Of a stretch of 64,000 nt of DNA, positions 46,625 through 57,777 are shown piece by piece. This DNA is from Glandiceps talaboti (taxonomy: Eukaryota > Hemichordata > Enteropneusta > Spengelidae): assembly GCF_964340395.1 (NCBI RefSeq), contig NC_135568.1:19298710-19362709 (forward strand), given 5' to 3'. The translations under genes and the position numbers were made by a program. The notes under the pieces are model-generated. The model worked only from the letters and a program-made list of their open reading frames with translations, searched no databases and was not told where the DNA came from. Numbering within the stretch: position 1 is the first letter of the stretch; every line of letters starts with the position of its first letter.

Positions 46625-46750
46625 TAAGGTTTGGGAACCCCGGTAACAGAAAGGGGAAAGAGGTAAAACTGGTAGTGCTTCCCATGCAATGTATCATAGT
46701 TTAGGTGGGGAACCCCGGTAAAATGATGTGGGAACCCCGGTAGATTTTAC
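46625..46750. repeat. Three copies of a GGGAACCCCGGTA motif
   Basis: The 13-mer GGGAACCCCGGTA recurs near 46633, 46700 and 46730 within 130 bp, in otherwise unrelated sequence. Confidence 0.7.
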
Positions 46751-46984
46751 CTACTTACCGCCCTTAAATAAAACACTGGTGTAATTCACATGTACTGTAC
46801 ATGCAGATATCAATGTATAGTTTTTTCACCTGTTGTCAGTTCACACTTCGTCTTTATAAATAGTCGAGTATTTGTCATTATTGTAATTAATGGTCGTCTA
46901 CATTGAAATTTTAATACTTCATTCATTATCTTTGAAATCAATACGCCCATGTGGGCAGAAAATGAAAGTACAATTATTAAAGTG

Positions 46985-47602
46985 AGTGTGTGTGGGGGTC
47001 AAGCATTTGCATATCACTGATACATGTTATGAACAATTCTTGATCTAAGCACCACTAAGAATGTTCCCATCAAATTTTAACCCAATCTACTCAATAAATT
47101 TGGCATTATTTATAGATTTTTGACCAAAAACACACTGATTAGATTGTCATGTCATTAATATTTCTTAATATAAATACCCTGAAGAACGTTCCAACCAAAT
47201 TTCAGTCCAATCTGTTCAGTAGTTTTGGAATTAAACATTTTTCACCAAAAAGACACATTTTGAGACCTAATTTGCATATCACTGATGGGATCATCTGATC
47301 CTGAACATTTCTTAATTCAAATGCTCTAAGAATGTTCCCATTAAATTTCAGGCCAATCTGCCCAGTAATTTTTTAATTAAAGGTTTTAAGGTTTTTGACC
47401 AAATATCGTGTTTTTTTACCCAAATCACATCGGTAGTAGGATCATTTTGATTTGATCAATTTCCCAACTAGACACCCAAGGTAATATACCCACCAAATAT
47501 CATGGCAATCGGTCCAGTGGTTTTTGACTTTAAGTTGTTTACACACAGACAGACAGACAGACAGACAGACACTTTGCCATGCCTATAGCACTACTATGAG
47601 GT
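46985..47602 (+). repeat. Family A copy with AGAC run
   Basis: Body phrases repeated three times ('aatttgcatatcactgatgg', 'caatctgctcagtagttttg'), then 'actagacacccaaggtaata', an AGAC run, and 'gccatgcctatagcactac'. The outermost tail is missing. Confidence 0.8.
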
Positions 47603-47604
47603 TA

Positions 47605-48875
47605 TTACCTGACATCCCCTCTTCGTGCAGTTTCTATAATGTGACACAAGTTGTTAGATGAGTATCATGTTACGGAAACTTCACAAACGTTGATATAATG
47701 GATGAAGAGTTGATATCGGGAAATAACCAATTTATCATATGCCTATGCCCAGGAGTTCAAAGGGAAATTATGAAAAATATAAGAGTACTACTTGCTATGC
47801 CATTCACTTCATGTGTCATGTGACCTGTTTATCAGGTGACATTCATATACACATACATGTAGTTCGCTGACCCTGCTCAACCATCATTAATTTTCATCAG
47901 ATTTCGGTGTAACTTTCCATAATCATTTTGAAATACAATATTGGTATTAGAGTAAGTTCTCTAAAAGTTTCAGAAAATGCTTTAATATTGTTAATAAAAG
48001 TAGATGGTTGGCTGACCGTGAGCTTAACTACTGCATGCTGTACGATAGTGTGGTATGGGTAGCATACAGTGTCAGTGGATGGCTAATACACACAGCCATA
48101 CGTGTGCCCATGATACCATTGCGAAATGTATGTACTGTGTTGTTGTGAATTTACGATCATAAATAGTATCATTTGGGTATGGATATTTTGTCAAAATTTC
48201 CTTGTTTTGAAAATTCCAGTGCTGTGGGATACGCGATATCCCTGACGATCAGCCTCCATTTTATTTAAGTTGTTTATGTTCAGAATCGACATGTTTGTCC
48301 AATTAGAGATGTGTTTTCTGATGACATTTAACATAAATGTCATGACGTTTAATGTGAATATCATTGACGTTTAACATCCCATATCAGATATTTCATGTTA
48401 AACATCTCAAGGAGTGATTGATATGGGCATAGGTATATGATAATGAATAATGTTTTTATGTTTTGTCTTGAGAGCTGTAGGTTTAGATGACTGATTCTTG
48501 CACTTTTAGTACAGTTCACAAAGCAAGTCAAAAATGTGGACCAAGACTTTGATGATTGACTGACCAATTTTGCCATGATAGTAGTTTGTTGTTAGTTTGT
48601 CTGCTTATTATAAAACCTATCTCACATTCTCCCACCTTCTTCATTAAAGAGCAATGGGTGTGTGAAAGGTTTTCACATTTTTTCTACGACTTTGCTGACC
48701 TCCCAAGACAAAAAATAGAAAACATGTAACAGGTGCAAGACTCCTCAATAGGATAAACATCTGAGATATTGATATAACAAGCAGTCGATCATCGGAGATG
48801 ACTCCGTCCCCGCAATGGATATTTTCAGGTGATTGCCACCTGCAGTCATGGTAGTGTGATGTATAAAATTGTATG
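47605..48875. other. No recognisable feature
   Basis: Contains a cluster of 'acgtttaa(c/t)' phrases near 48330-48370. No exon for the missing spectrin repeats seen. Confidence 0.4.
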
Positions 48876-48879
48876 AAAT

Positions 48880-48970
48880 ATAGTGCCAATGGCACTGTAG
48901 GACAACTGTTTAATTGACTGAATATTGCATACATTTTTTTTGAATGTTTATTTATTTGTCTACTAATCTA
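48880..48970 (+). repeat. Family A left-end fragment
   Basis: 'tagtgccaatggcactgtag' and 'ttgaatgtttatttatttgt'. Confidence 0.6.
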
Positions 48971-49009
48971 TGTTCATATACATTAGGGAGCCTTCAGTAC
49001 TTACAGAAG

Positions 49010-49140
49010 GGGGAGGGCCGGAGAAATCACACATGGTTAGTTAAGTAAAACATGACCCTCCCAAATTCTCCATTTGTTAAAAATGACCCTCCCCTTTGTC
49101 CCATTTTGTAAAACATGACCGTCCCCTCCCCATGACAACT
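49010..49140. repeat. Short imperfect tandem of an 'aaaaatgaccctcccc' phrase
   Basis: Three imperfect copies of 'aaacatgaccctcccaaatt'-like units. Minus-strand frames read GEGHF/GGSCFT-like peptides seen in many animal repeats. Confidence 0.5.
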
Positions 49141-49604
49141 GAACGTTAATCAATATTCCCAGGGGTGAACAAATCAGTGGTCCTGCTGAAAGAATTAGTG
49201 GTCCCTGGTCCCGCTAATGTGAAACATTAAATCTTGCCTATGAATCTATATATTCAGACTTACACCACTTTTAGTTGAACAATACACAATTTATAATAAT
49301 AAATACAAAGTTGACATGCTTGGTTTCAGTCAATTGACAATTCTATTATATTTGTAATTATTATTTTTGAGGCATCGATGAATCGAAAAACATTGAATGG
49401 CGACTTCACTTGGATTTCACAAATGATAAGAAATTTGACAGAAATATGTGACAAGAACATTGGAAAACAGTTTTAGTCATGATTGCAGTATGACGACAAA
49501 AGTTGTACTACGTTTTGTCAAAATTGTCTGGAAAACCCAGACATTGCAAGCAAATCATCACAAGTGTACAAAGAAACTGACTACTTCAAAGTTGATCCTA
49601 TAAA

Positions 49605-50409
49605 ATCTCACGAAAAAACAAGTCATTGAAAATGACATAGTTCCCGCTATGATTGGGTTTTAAGCAACTGGCAGTTTATGTTGTCATTTTTAAAACCTGG
49701 TTAATGCTGTTTGGCCTCTTATGGTTGTTTTTGATATCACTATTCTGTTCAAGCATGTCTGAGTTATGGCTTTGGACATGAAAACTGCGCCAACTAAATG
49801 GCTGCCAGGCAACCATATCGGATTGTATCACAACGAAAATGGATATGCACATGTATGTCACAGAACACTGTGCTAATACCAACTTTGAATGAGATCTGTT
49901 CAAGCATGTCTGAGTTATGGTTTTGGACATGGAAAATTCGCAAACAAACCATATCAGATTGTATCACGACGAAAATAGATATGCACATGTATGTCATAGA
50001 ACACTGTGCTAATACCAACTTTGAATGAAATCTGTTCAAGCCTGTCTGAGTTATGGCTTTGGACATGAAAAATCGCAAACACAATGGCTGCCAGGCAGCC
50101 ATATTGGATCACATCACGAGAACAATGAATATGCACATGTATGTCATAGAACACTGTCCTTATAGCAACTTTGAATGAGATCTGTTCACGCATGTCTGAG
50201 TTATGGCTTTGGACACGGAAAATTCGCAAACAAAATGGCTGCTAGGAGGCCATATTGGATCGTATCATAAAACAAATTGACGTGCATATGTATAATGCCA
50301 TAGTATGTTGCTCCTGTACCAAGTTTGAAAAAAATCGGCTGCGGACGGATGGACGGACGGACGGACGGACAGACGTACCCAATCCATAAGTCCCCGTCCG
50401 GACTTCATC
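49605..50409 (+). mobile_element. Family B element (pearl/Helentron-like), copy B2
   Basis: Left end 'aagtcattgaaaatgacata' + 'gttcccgctatgattggg', three to four tandem units of about 150 bp, a GGAC tetranucleotide run (50345-50375), and right end 'tccccgtccggacttcatcc' + 'agcggggactaa'. Non-coding. Confidence 0.8.
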
Positions 50410-50430
50410 CAGCGGGGACTAAAAAACTAC

Positions 50431-50608
50431 GAACACATACATTGCCTGACTAGAGGGAGTCCGTGTGACTGTGTCGAGATAAAATCAAATTCACCAGTCG
50501 TCGAGGCTTTGGAAAAAAAACCTAGGAACACATACATTGCCTGACTAGAGGGAGTCCGTGTAACGGTGTGGAGATAAAATCAAATTTGCCAGTTATCGAG
50601 GCTTTGGC
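50431..50608. repeat. 94-bp tandem duplication
   Basis: Two copies of a unit starting 'gaacacatacattgcctgac', with a few substitutions. Confidence 0.9.
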
Positions 50609-51029
50609 AAATATCATATCACAGTGCTAAAAGAGATACTTCATAGACTATCATTTCATGAAAGGGGTTCTACTATAAATCATTTGAAGCTCCTTTATGA
50701 ATAAAAACAATAATACAAACAATGCTGACAGAATGATAGCAAATAAAATGTTTCATTTGATACATTTGAATTATTATACATTGAAATTATTATTCTTCGT
50801 TGTCTTCCTAATTCTTGTGTCCCTAAACCAGTATTAGTAATGATATGAGCCACATGTGTGTTGAGTGTTATCTCCTGTCTAGACGAGGTCAAATTTATGT
50901 GGTCCGCCCCAAAAATCACTGGTCCCGGACTTCGGACAAGTGGATTTGTTCACCCCTGATATTCCCATCATATGTATACTTGTATCACAGTCCGTGTTTT
51001 CTATTACATTCAAAACCAAATCATTGCCG

Positions 51030-51092
51030 TTGTCACTACCACCACCATCACTACCACCACCACCACCACCACCACCACCACCACCACCACGA
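51030..51092. repeat. CCA trinucleotide microsatellite
   Basis: About 15 CCA units. Frames give His, Pro or Thr runs. Confidence 0.95.
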
Positions 51093-51194
51093 CCTACTTT
51101 AAAATTGAATGTATTTGGAACAATACAATTTTTTTATGCCTTTATGCCCAAGCACTGTCCTGCACATCACAAGGACCTGGAGGTAGTAAAGATG

Positions 51195-52344
51195 TCGACT
51201 TTAACATAAAAAAATTTGAAAGTGTGCCCATTTATTCAATTGTCTATCAATCCCCGTTATCTTCGCAATATGTGATCATTTGGCTGTTGCTATGGGCGTA
51301 GTCTCGTTGCTAGGCACATTTGCATGCATTTCTTGAATGTTTATTCATTTGTCTTTCTATTCCTGTTATCTTTGCAATATACGTTATTACTTGGCTGTTG
51401 TTATGGGCACAGTCTTGTTGCTACGCAGATTTACATACATTTTTTGAATGTTTATTCATTTGTCTTTATATTCCTGTTGTTATTTTGCAATATACATGAT
51501 TATTTGGCTGTTGCTATGGGCATGGTCTTGTTGCTAAGCAGATTTACATACATTGTTTGAATGTTTATTCAATTGTCTATTAATCCATTATCTGTGAAAT
51601 ACACAACTGTTTGGCTGTTGCTATGGGCATGGTCATGGTTGCTAGGGATATTTGCATACAATTTTTGAATGTTTACTCACTTGCCTACCAGATGTTGTTA
51701 TTTGACCAAAATATACTGCCATTTGGTTGTTCCTAAGGGCATGTTCATGGTTGCTGGGGAAATTGTGTAAAAATATTTTGAAGAAAATCTGCACTTACAG
51801 AAACGTCTCACCAAGTTTCAGTCTCACTGACCAAGTACTTTGTGAGATATAAGTTTACGACCAAAAATGAACATTTGTACACCTAATTTGAATATCACTC
51901 ATGGAATCATTGTATACTTAACATTTCTTCATCCATACATCCCTAGATGCATTCCCATTACATTTCAGTGCAATCTGCTCAGTAGTTTTGGAATTATTCA
52001 TTTTTGACCAAAAAGACACATTTTTAGCTCTAATTTGCATATCACTCATGGGACCATCATGTGCTGAAAAATTCTTAGTATAAACACCCTGAAGAATGAT
52101 TCACCCAAATTTAATCCCAATCTGCCCACTACTTTTGGAGTTTAAGGTTTTTGACCAAAAATCACATTTTTTACCCAAATCACCATATTTGTTTTACCCA
52201 AATCACACACAGGTGATAAAATCATTTTGAATTGAGGTATTTCCCAACTAGACATGCAAGGTAATATGCACCCACAAGATATGGCAATCAGTACAGCAGT
52301 TTTTGACTTAAGTTCATTTACACACACACACACACACACACACA

Positions 52345-52391
<47 letters not shown>

Positions 52392-52500
52392 CCACACACA
52401 CTGACTGACATACACAGAGACAGACAGATAGACAGACAGAGACACTTAGCAATGCCTATAACACTAATGAATCTTATCAGTTCAGTTGTGCTAAAAAAAA
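51195..52500 (+). repeat. Family A, most complete copy
   Basis: Five tandem units of about 115 bp (51230-51720), a body of four related paragraphs, a CA/CACG microsatellite (52318-52398), an AGAC run, and the terminus 'gcctataacactaatgaatc... cagttgtgctaaaaaaaa'. The layout (left end, central tandem repeats, microsatellite, conserved right end) parallels family B. It abuts the downstream intron of SH3a copy 7. Confidence 0.85.
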
Positions 52501-52579
52501 TGAAACGATAAAATGGAATGGAGTGCCCACTAGTCAGCATACATGACATAACATAAGAAATGTACAGGAATGACATTAC

Positions 52580-52720
52580 CTTGTTAGCACTATTGACGAG
52601 ATTCAGGACGTCACCTTTCTTCATGGACGCCTCACAAGGACTCTTCTCGACATAATCGTTCACGGCAAGTACACATTCCTTGCCTACCAGTACATCATTA
52701 CCAATGGGTTCTTCTTGTTG
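52580..52720 (-). CDS. SPTAN1: Dispersed SH3a exon copy 7 (spectrin SH3, first half)
   Basis: This 141-nt exon, phase 0/0, acceptor GTACAG and donor AAG|GTAATG, encodes 47 residues of the same SH3 N-half as the array copies (begins [16 protein letters not shown], ends [12 protein letters not shown], with SPCEAS in the RT-loop region). Its upstream intron (52736-52980) copies the intron at 39510-39767 and stops exactly where the repeat-9 exon should begin. Downstream it abuts a near-complete family A element. It lies 5' of the repeat-9 exons, so it is out of canonical order, yet it could be spliced in frame between phase-0 neighbours. It is probably a segmental duplicate of the 39.35-39.77 kb block. 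Confidence 0.82.
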
Positions 52721-52735
52721 CTGTACCATAAACAA

Positions 52736-52980
52736 TATAGTAAGAATTTAGCAATGTGCTAACATATTTACAAACCTAATATTCTGGGAAATACTATATA
52801 TACATGTACATACAAAATGCTGAAAATGTTTGTTCATCTACTACAATAGGAACGGTTTTCACTAACAACAAATAATACTGTAGTTCAGTAAGCTCAGAAT
52901 ACATGTAGTACAATGAACAAAGTCAATTTTTACTGTAAAATTTTATAACATGACAAAGCTGTCATCTAGTCTCAATAGGG
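52736..52980 (-). repeat. Duplicated spectrin intron segment
   Basis: Matches 39510-39767 (phrases 'tttgttcatctactacaata', 'actgtagttcagtaagctca', 'gctgtcatctagtctcaata'). The match ends where exon 39768-39860 should start; instead a family A terminus-like segment (52983-53022) follows. Confidence 0.85.
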
Positions 52981-53148
52981 TGATCTTATAGCACTACTGT
53001 ACCTTAGTTAAGTTGTGCTAAAAAATCATATCATCGCACCATTTTAGACAACATTTCCTGACCAGAAACATTTTTTTTGCAGCCTACTGAAAATCAATCT
53101 GATTAAAATCCAATGTAGATGTCGGCTAATCGTGCATTGCTATCTTAC

Positions 53149-53241
53149 CATCGTTATTTAGCTTGAATTGACCTTCGTAGTACATGTTTACAATTTTTAG
53201 CCTGATCGCCTCCTCTACATCTGAACACGCCACCATGCAAA
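53149..53241. repeat. Inverted duplicate arm X' (partner 56233-56322)
   Basis: Inverse of 56233-56322. Read on the minus strand it contains ATG and the peptide MVACSDVEEAIRLKIVNMYY, unrecognised. Confidence 0.85.
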
Positions 53242-54366
53242 CGAACAAGCCATTGAGAGAGACATAGTCCCCGCTATGATTGGGTTTTAAGGAATTAGCA
53301 CTACTCTGATCACGCAACAACACTTGTGAACCTAAATCAAATAGACTTAGATATGTTGTGTCTGCTTGTCGGACATGGAACATGCCTACAACAATAAAGG
53401 ATTGGTCGGGTATGGGGGATCATATCAATATGAAAATGGATATGCAAATGTATGTCATAGAACACTGTCCTAATACCAACTCTGAATGAGATCTGTTCAA
53501 GCATGTCTGAGTTATGGCTTTGGACATGGAAAATTCACAAACAAAATGGCTGCCAGGCAGCCATATTGGATCGTATCATGACGAAAATGGATATGCACAT
53601 GTATGTCATAGAACACTGTCCTAATACCAACTTCGAATGAGATCTGTTCAAGCATGTCTGAGTTATGGCTTTGGACATGGAAAATTTGCAAACAAAATGG
53701 CTGCCAGGCAGCCATATTGGATCGTATCACAATGAAAATGGATATGCACATGTATGTCATAGAACACTGTCCTAATACCAACTTTGAATGAGATCTGTTC
53801 AAGCATGTCTGAGTTATGGCTTTGGACATGGAAAATTTGCAAACAAAATGGCTGCCAGGCAGCCATATTGGATCGTATCACAATGAAAATGGATATGCAC
53901 ATGTATGTCATAGAACACTGTCCTAATACCAACTTTGAATGAGATCTGTTCAAGCATGTCTAAGTTATGGCTTTGGACATGAAAATTCACAAACAAAATG
54001 GCTGCCAGGCGGCCATATTGGATCGTATCATGACAACAATGAATATGCACATATATGCCATAGAACACTGTCCTAATACCAACTCTGAATGAGATTTGTT
54101 CAAGCATGTCTGAGTTATGGCTTTAGACAGGGAAAATTCACAAACAAAATGGCTGCTAGGCGGCCATATTGGATCGTATCATAAAACAAATTGACGTGCA
54201 TATGTATGCCATAGCATGTTGCCCCTGTACCAAGTTTGAAAACAATCGGTACAGGCATCTCCAAGAAACGGCTGCAGACGGATGGACGGACGGACGCACG
54301 GACGCACGGACGGACAGACGGAACCCAATCCATAAGTCCCCGTTCCGGACTTCGTCCGCGGGGACT
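53242..54366 (+). mobile_element. Family B element, copy B3, with empty site in the window
   Basis: Left end 'caagccattgagagagacat', five tandem units of about 151 bp, a GGAC run (54282-54320), and right end 'gttccggacttcgtccgc' + 'ggggactaa'. The flanks are contiguous, in inverse orientation, at 56116-56322 without the element. The comparison puts the insertion between A and T with no target duplication. Confidence 0.85.
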
Positions 54367-54495
54367 AATTACTGCTCACAGAGTCTCACAACCAATCAGG
54401 CTGCGTCTTACTTGTCAGTGGCATACACGATAAATGTACACATCGAATATCAACAAACATTGAATATCAACAGAAAGTCCAGTAATTGAACGCGT
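54367..54495. repeat. Inverted duplicate arm Y' (partner 56116-56229)
   Basis: Inverse of 56116-56229 ('cagcctgattggttg', 'gttgatattcaatgtttgtt'). Confidence 0.85.
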
Positions 54496-54779
54496 AGGCG
54501 TTCCCTGTAGTAGGCTTCTCCTCGAACGTAATCAGGTTGCGTCTTACTGAAGACAGTTTGTAGTGTACGCAACACCATGCAATGCACAGGGTTCATACAC
54601 TTAAAAGTATAATTTTGAATGACATCTAATTGTCTGATGTGGACGAGAAGAAATTAACAAAGGTTCCCATAACATGTCACAAAACATTTAAAAGACAAGC
54701 GACACTAATCAAGACGTTTTAAAATCACGTTTGCACGCTAAGATTAAACGGAGAAACCTCTGTCCTATCCCCGTAGTAG

Positions 54780-55350
54780 TCGTTTCGTCAAGCTGGTGCA
54801 TTGATCTTGTAAGATTTGAGTCACAGCATTCGTATAGTCTAATTCAGACATATCCAGAAAAAAAATCAAAAACTAAACTGTGTCCTCATTATTGTATGTT
54901 TTGATGTGGCTAAATTTAAAGGTCACCAAAAACTTTTTTTTTCTTAAAAAACGTCATTTACGTAATGCAATTTCGCTTAATGTATAATTGATTACGTTCA
55001 GCCCTTGCGTCTTAATGTTTATATACGGCCACGTGTTGAAGAACATCGTGATTTCTCAACTCAACTTGACCATTTAGGAATGTTACTGTACTGACAAACA
55101 TAAAAAAAGTAGTTTATTCCCATTTATCGACAACATGAAAGTCAAAACCGCACTTCCACAACCCGGAAATTGAACTGCACTTCCCAAGGCCCTAGTATTG
55201 CCATGCGTGAGCTTGTAGTATGTCGACTTGTGCGCCAAACTTGTAACAATTTCTAGTCGTGGTTGGTGATACTTGATACTCACTACAATGTTACGATTAC
55301 CTTACTAACAGACCTACTGTTACCCCCGGGACTTTTACAATATTATGTCG
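54780..55350 (+). other. Second copy of the gene-5'-like segment
   Basis: Parallel to 12040-12650 at perhaps 75-80 percent by eye, with the same CCGGAA-containing core 'gcacttccacaacccggaaa' and 'ggacttttacaatattatgt'. No TIRs of the 11.5-kb element are visible here, so this may be the source locus or a different carrier. The downstream frame to about 55520 (AEMTTGLGVAIAKIETNIAA) is not recognised. Confidence 0.4.
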
Positions 55351-55549
55351 CTGAAATGACGACTGGACTCGGAGTAGCAATAGCCAAGATCGAAACAAAC
55401 ATTGCGGCGCCCATTCAACTAGCTATGCATAGGTACGGTCTGTGGGCAAAGTTTCTTGTGGAACGATCGGTTGACTGTCTGGGTTTAATCAGCGTGATTC
55501 ACCGTGGTGGTGAAAGACTTTGAAAATATTTCGCCATTTCACATTTACG

Positions 55550-56110
55550 AGACTCAGTGTATAAATCATAGAATGGGTGGCTCAAGCACAGACATGTCGT
55601 TCGTCAATATTAATCGATCACGATCATTTTCCAGGGTAGGGAGCATTTTTCCAGGGTTTTCCAGGACCGTTCGAACCCTGAATGCAATGCAAAGCGACCG
55701 AAATTTTCACGATAAGGACTTTTTTTTTTAGAAATTATATCTTAAATTTCCTCTTTTCTGGATTCATATAGCACAACTGTGCACTCCCTGTGGCAAATAT
55801 TGCTATGAATCGTACAATACTTCAAGCCTACTGCAGAAAACGCGTAGGCGTTCGCTGAGATAAACATTGACACTAGGGGGGGGGGGGGGGAACCATTCCA
55901 ATGTAGCTAACATGTACATAAGACGAAATGCATAGAGGTACATCTAAACAAGAATTCTTTAATTACCGTATATATATATAGCAATACAATCACTGAAATT
56001 TTTTTCATATTTGAAATACTTCGTACGTTGTCGTTTCCGTGTGTGCACAAATAACGGCATGTAGTAATAGTAAAGGTAGGTCCACGTCCACTGAGCCGTT
56101 GTACTTCGGC
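55550..56110. other. No gene; poly-G tract
   Basis: Contains a poly-G run (55876-55890) and a short TATA run near 55970. Confidence 0.5.
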
Positions 56111-56115
56111 TCTGG

Positions 56116-56322
56116 AAGTTCAATTACTGGACTTCCTGTTGATATTCAATGTTTGTTGATGTTTGATGCGTCGTGTATGCCCCTGACAAGTAAGACGCAA
56201 CCTGATTGGTTGCCTGTGTCTTAGTGAGCAGAAATTCGTTTGCATGGTGGCGTGTTCAGATGTAGAGGAGGCGATCAGGCTAAAAAATGTAAACATGTAC
56301 TACGAAGGTCAATTCAAGCTAA
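56116..56322 (+). repeat. Inverted duplicate Y-X: empty site of B3
   Basis: The arms Y (56116-56229) and X (56233-56322) are joined by 'gagcagaaattcgtttgcat', the uninterrupted form of the B3 insertion site. The X arm is then interrupted by family B copy B4. Confidence 0.85.
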
Positions 56323-57520
56323 ACAAGTCATTGAGAATGACATAGTCCCCGCTATAATTGGGTTTTAAGGAATTATCACTACTCTGATCACGCAACAACA
56401 TTTGTGAACCTAAAACAAACAGACTTAGATATGTTGTGTGTGCTTGTTGGACATGGAATATGCCTCCAACAATAAAGGATTGGTTGGGTATGGGGGATCA
56501 TATCACGATGAAAATGGAGTCTGAGTTATGGCTTTGGACATGGAAAATTCACAAACAAAACGGCTGCCAGGCAGCCATATTGGATCGTATCACAACGAAA
56601 ATGGATATGCACATGTATGTCATAGAACGCTGTCCTAATACCAACTTTGAATGAGATCTGTTTAAGCATGTCTGAGTTATGGCTTTGGACATGGAAAATT
56701 CACAAACAAAATGGCTGCCAGGCAGCCATATTGGATCGTATCACGACGAAAATGGATATGCACATGTATGTCATAGAACGCTGTCCTAATGCCAACTTTG
56801 AATGAGATCTGTTTAAGCATGTCTGAGTTATGGCTTTGGACATGGAAAATTCACCAACAAAATGGTTGCCAGGCAGCCATATTGGATCGTATCACGACGA
56901 AAATGGATATGCACATGTATGTCATAGAACACTGTCCTAATGCCAACTTTGAATGAGATCTGTTCAAGCATGTCTGAGTTATGGCTTTGCATGGACATGA
57001 AAATTCGCAAACAAAATGGCTACCAGGCAGCCATATTGGATCGTATCACAATGTAAATGGATATGCACATGTATGTCATAGAACACTGTCCTAATACCAA
57101 CTTTGAATGAGATCTGTTCAAGCATGTCTGAGTTATGGCTTTGGACATGAAAATTCACAAACAAAATGGCTGCCAGGCGACCATATTGGATCGTATCATG
57201 ACAACAATGAATATGCACATGTATGTCATAGAACACTGTCCTAATACCAACTTTGAAAGAGATCTGTTCAAGCATGTCCGAGTTATGCCTTTAGACAGGG
57301 AAAATTCGCAAACAAATGGTTGCTAGGCGGCCATATTGGATCGTATCATAAAACAAATTGACGTGCATATGTATGCCATAGCATGTTGCCCCTGTACCAA
57401 GTTTGAAAAAAATCGGTCCAGGTATCTCCAAGAAACGGCTGCGGACGGACGGGCGGACGGACGGACAGACAGAACCCAATCCATAAGTCCCCGTTCCGGA
57501 CTTCGTCCGCGGGAACTAAC
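56322..57520 (+). mobile_element. Family B element, copy B4
   Basis: Left end 'acaagtcattgagaatgaca', about six tandem units (56516-57330), a GGAC run (57438-57470), and right end 'gttccggacttcgtccgc' + 'gggaactaa'. Confidence 0.85.
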
Positions 57521-57529
57521 TAAACACTA

Positions 57530-57739
57530 CATCGATAATATTTTCAGGACAGATGCACTTAGGTATCACAAATGTATGTACCAAGTTATAATGAATTTGA
57601 AGCATGCTTAGGATATTTATCAAAACCTAATCAGATCTTGCCATTACCCTACGGAACATGTCTACAAAATTTTGTTTGAATTTAGCCAGTAATTTTGTAG
57701 ATGGTGATATAGACACACACAAACACAAACAAACACACA

Positions 57740-57777
<38 letters not shown>

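Larger units (their letters stand above)
49160..50958. mobile_element. hAT-like element enclosing a family B copy
   Basis: Ends CAGGGGTGAACAAATCAGTGG (first 16 bases shared) and inverse CAGGGGTGAACAAATCCACT. ATATTCC flanks both sides (49153-49159, 50959-50965). Both arms also carry 'ggtcc(c)' phrases. No transposase; the middle is occupied by family B and a 94-bp duplication. Confidence 0.68.

Noticed and set aside
49676-50229. Repeated ORFs of about 80-105 codons containing 'YDIHVHIHF' (also 53512-54107, 56828-57275)
   Set aside because: They are readings of the 151-bp central tandem units of family B; frames break between copies and both strands are open.
52142-52735. 197-codon minus-strand ORF as a gene
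   Set aside because: It is the SH3a exon read through its donor into intron, family A terminus and CA repeat. Only 52580-52720 is supported as coding.
53507-54200. CRISPR-like array
   Set aside because: Directly adjacent 151-bp tandem units without unique spacers, in an animal genome.
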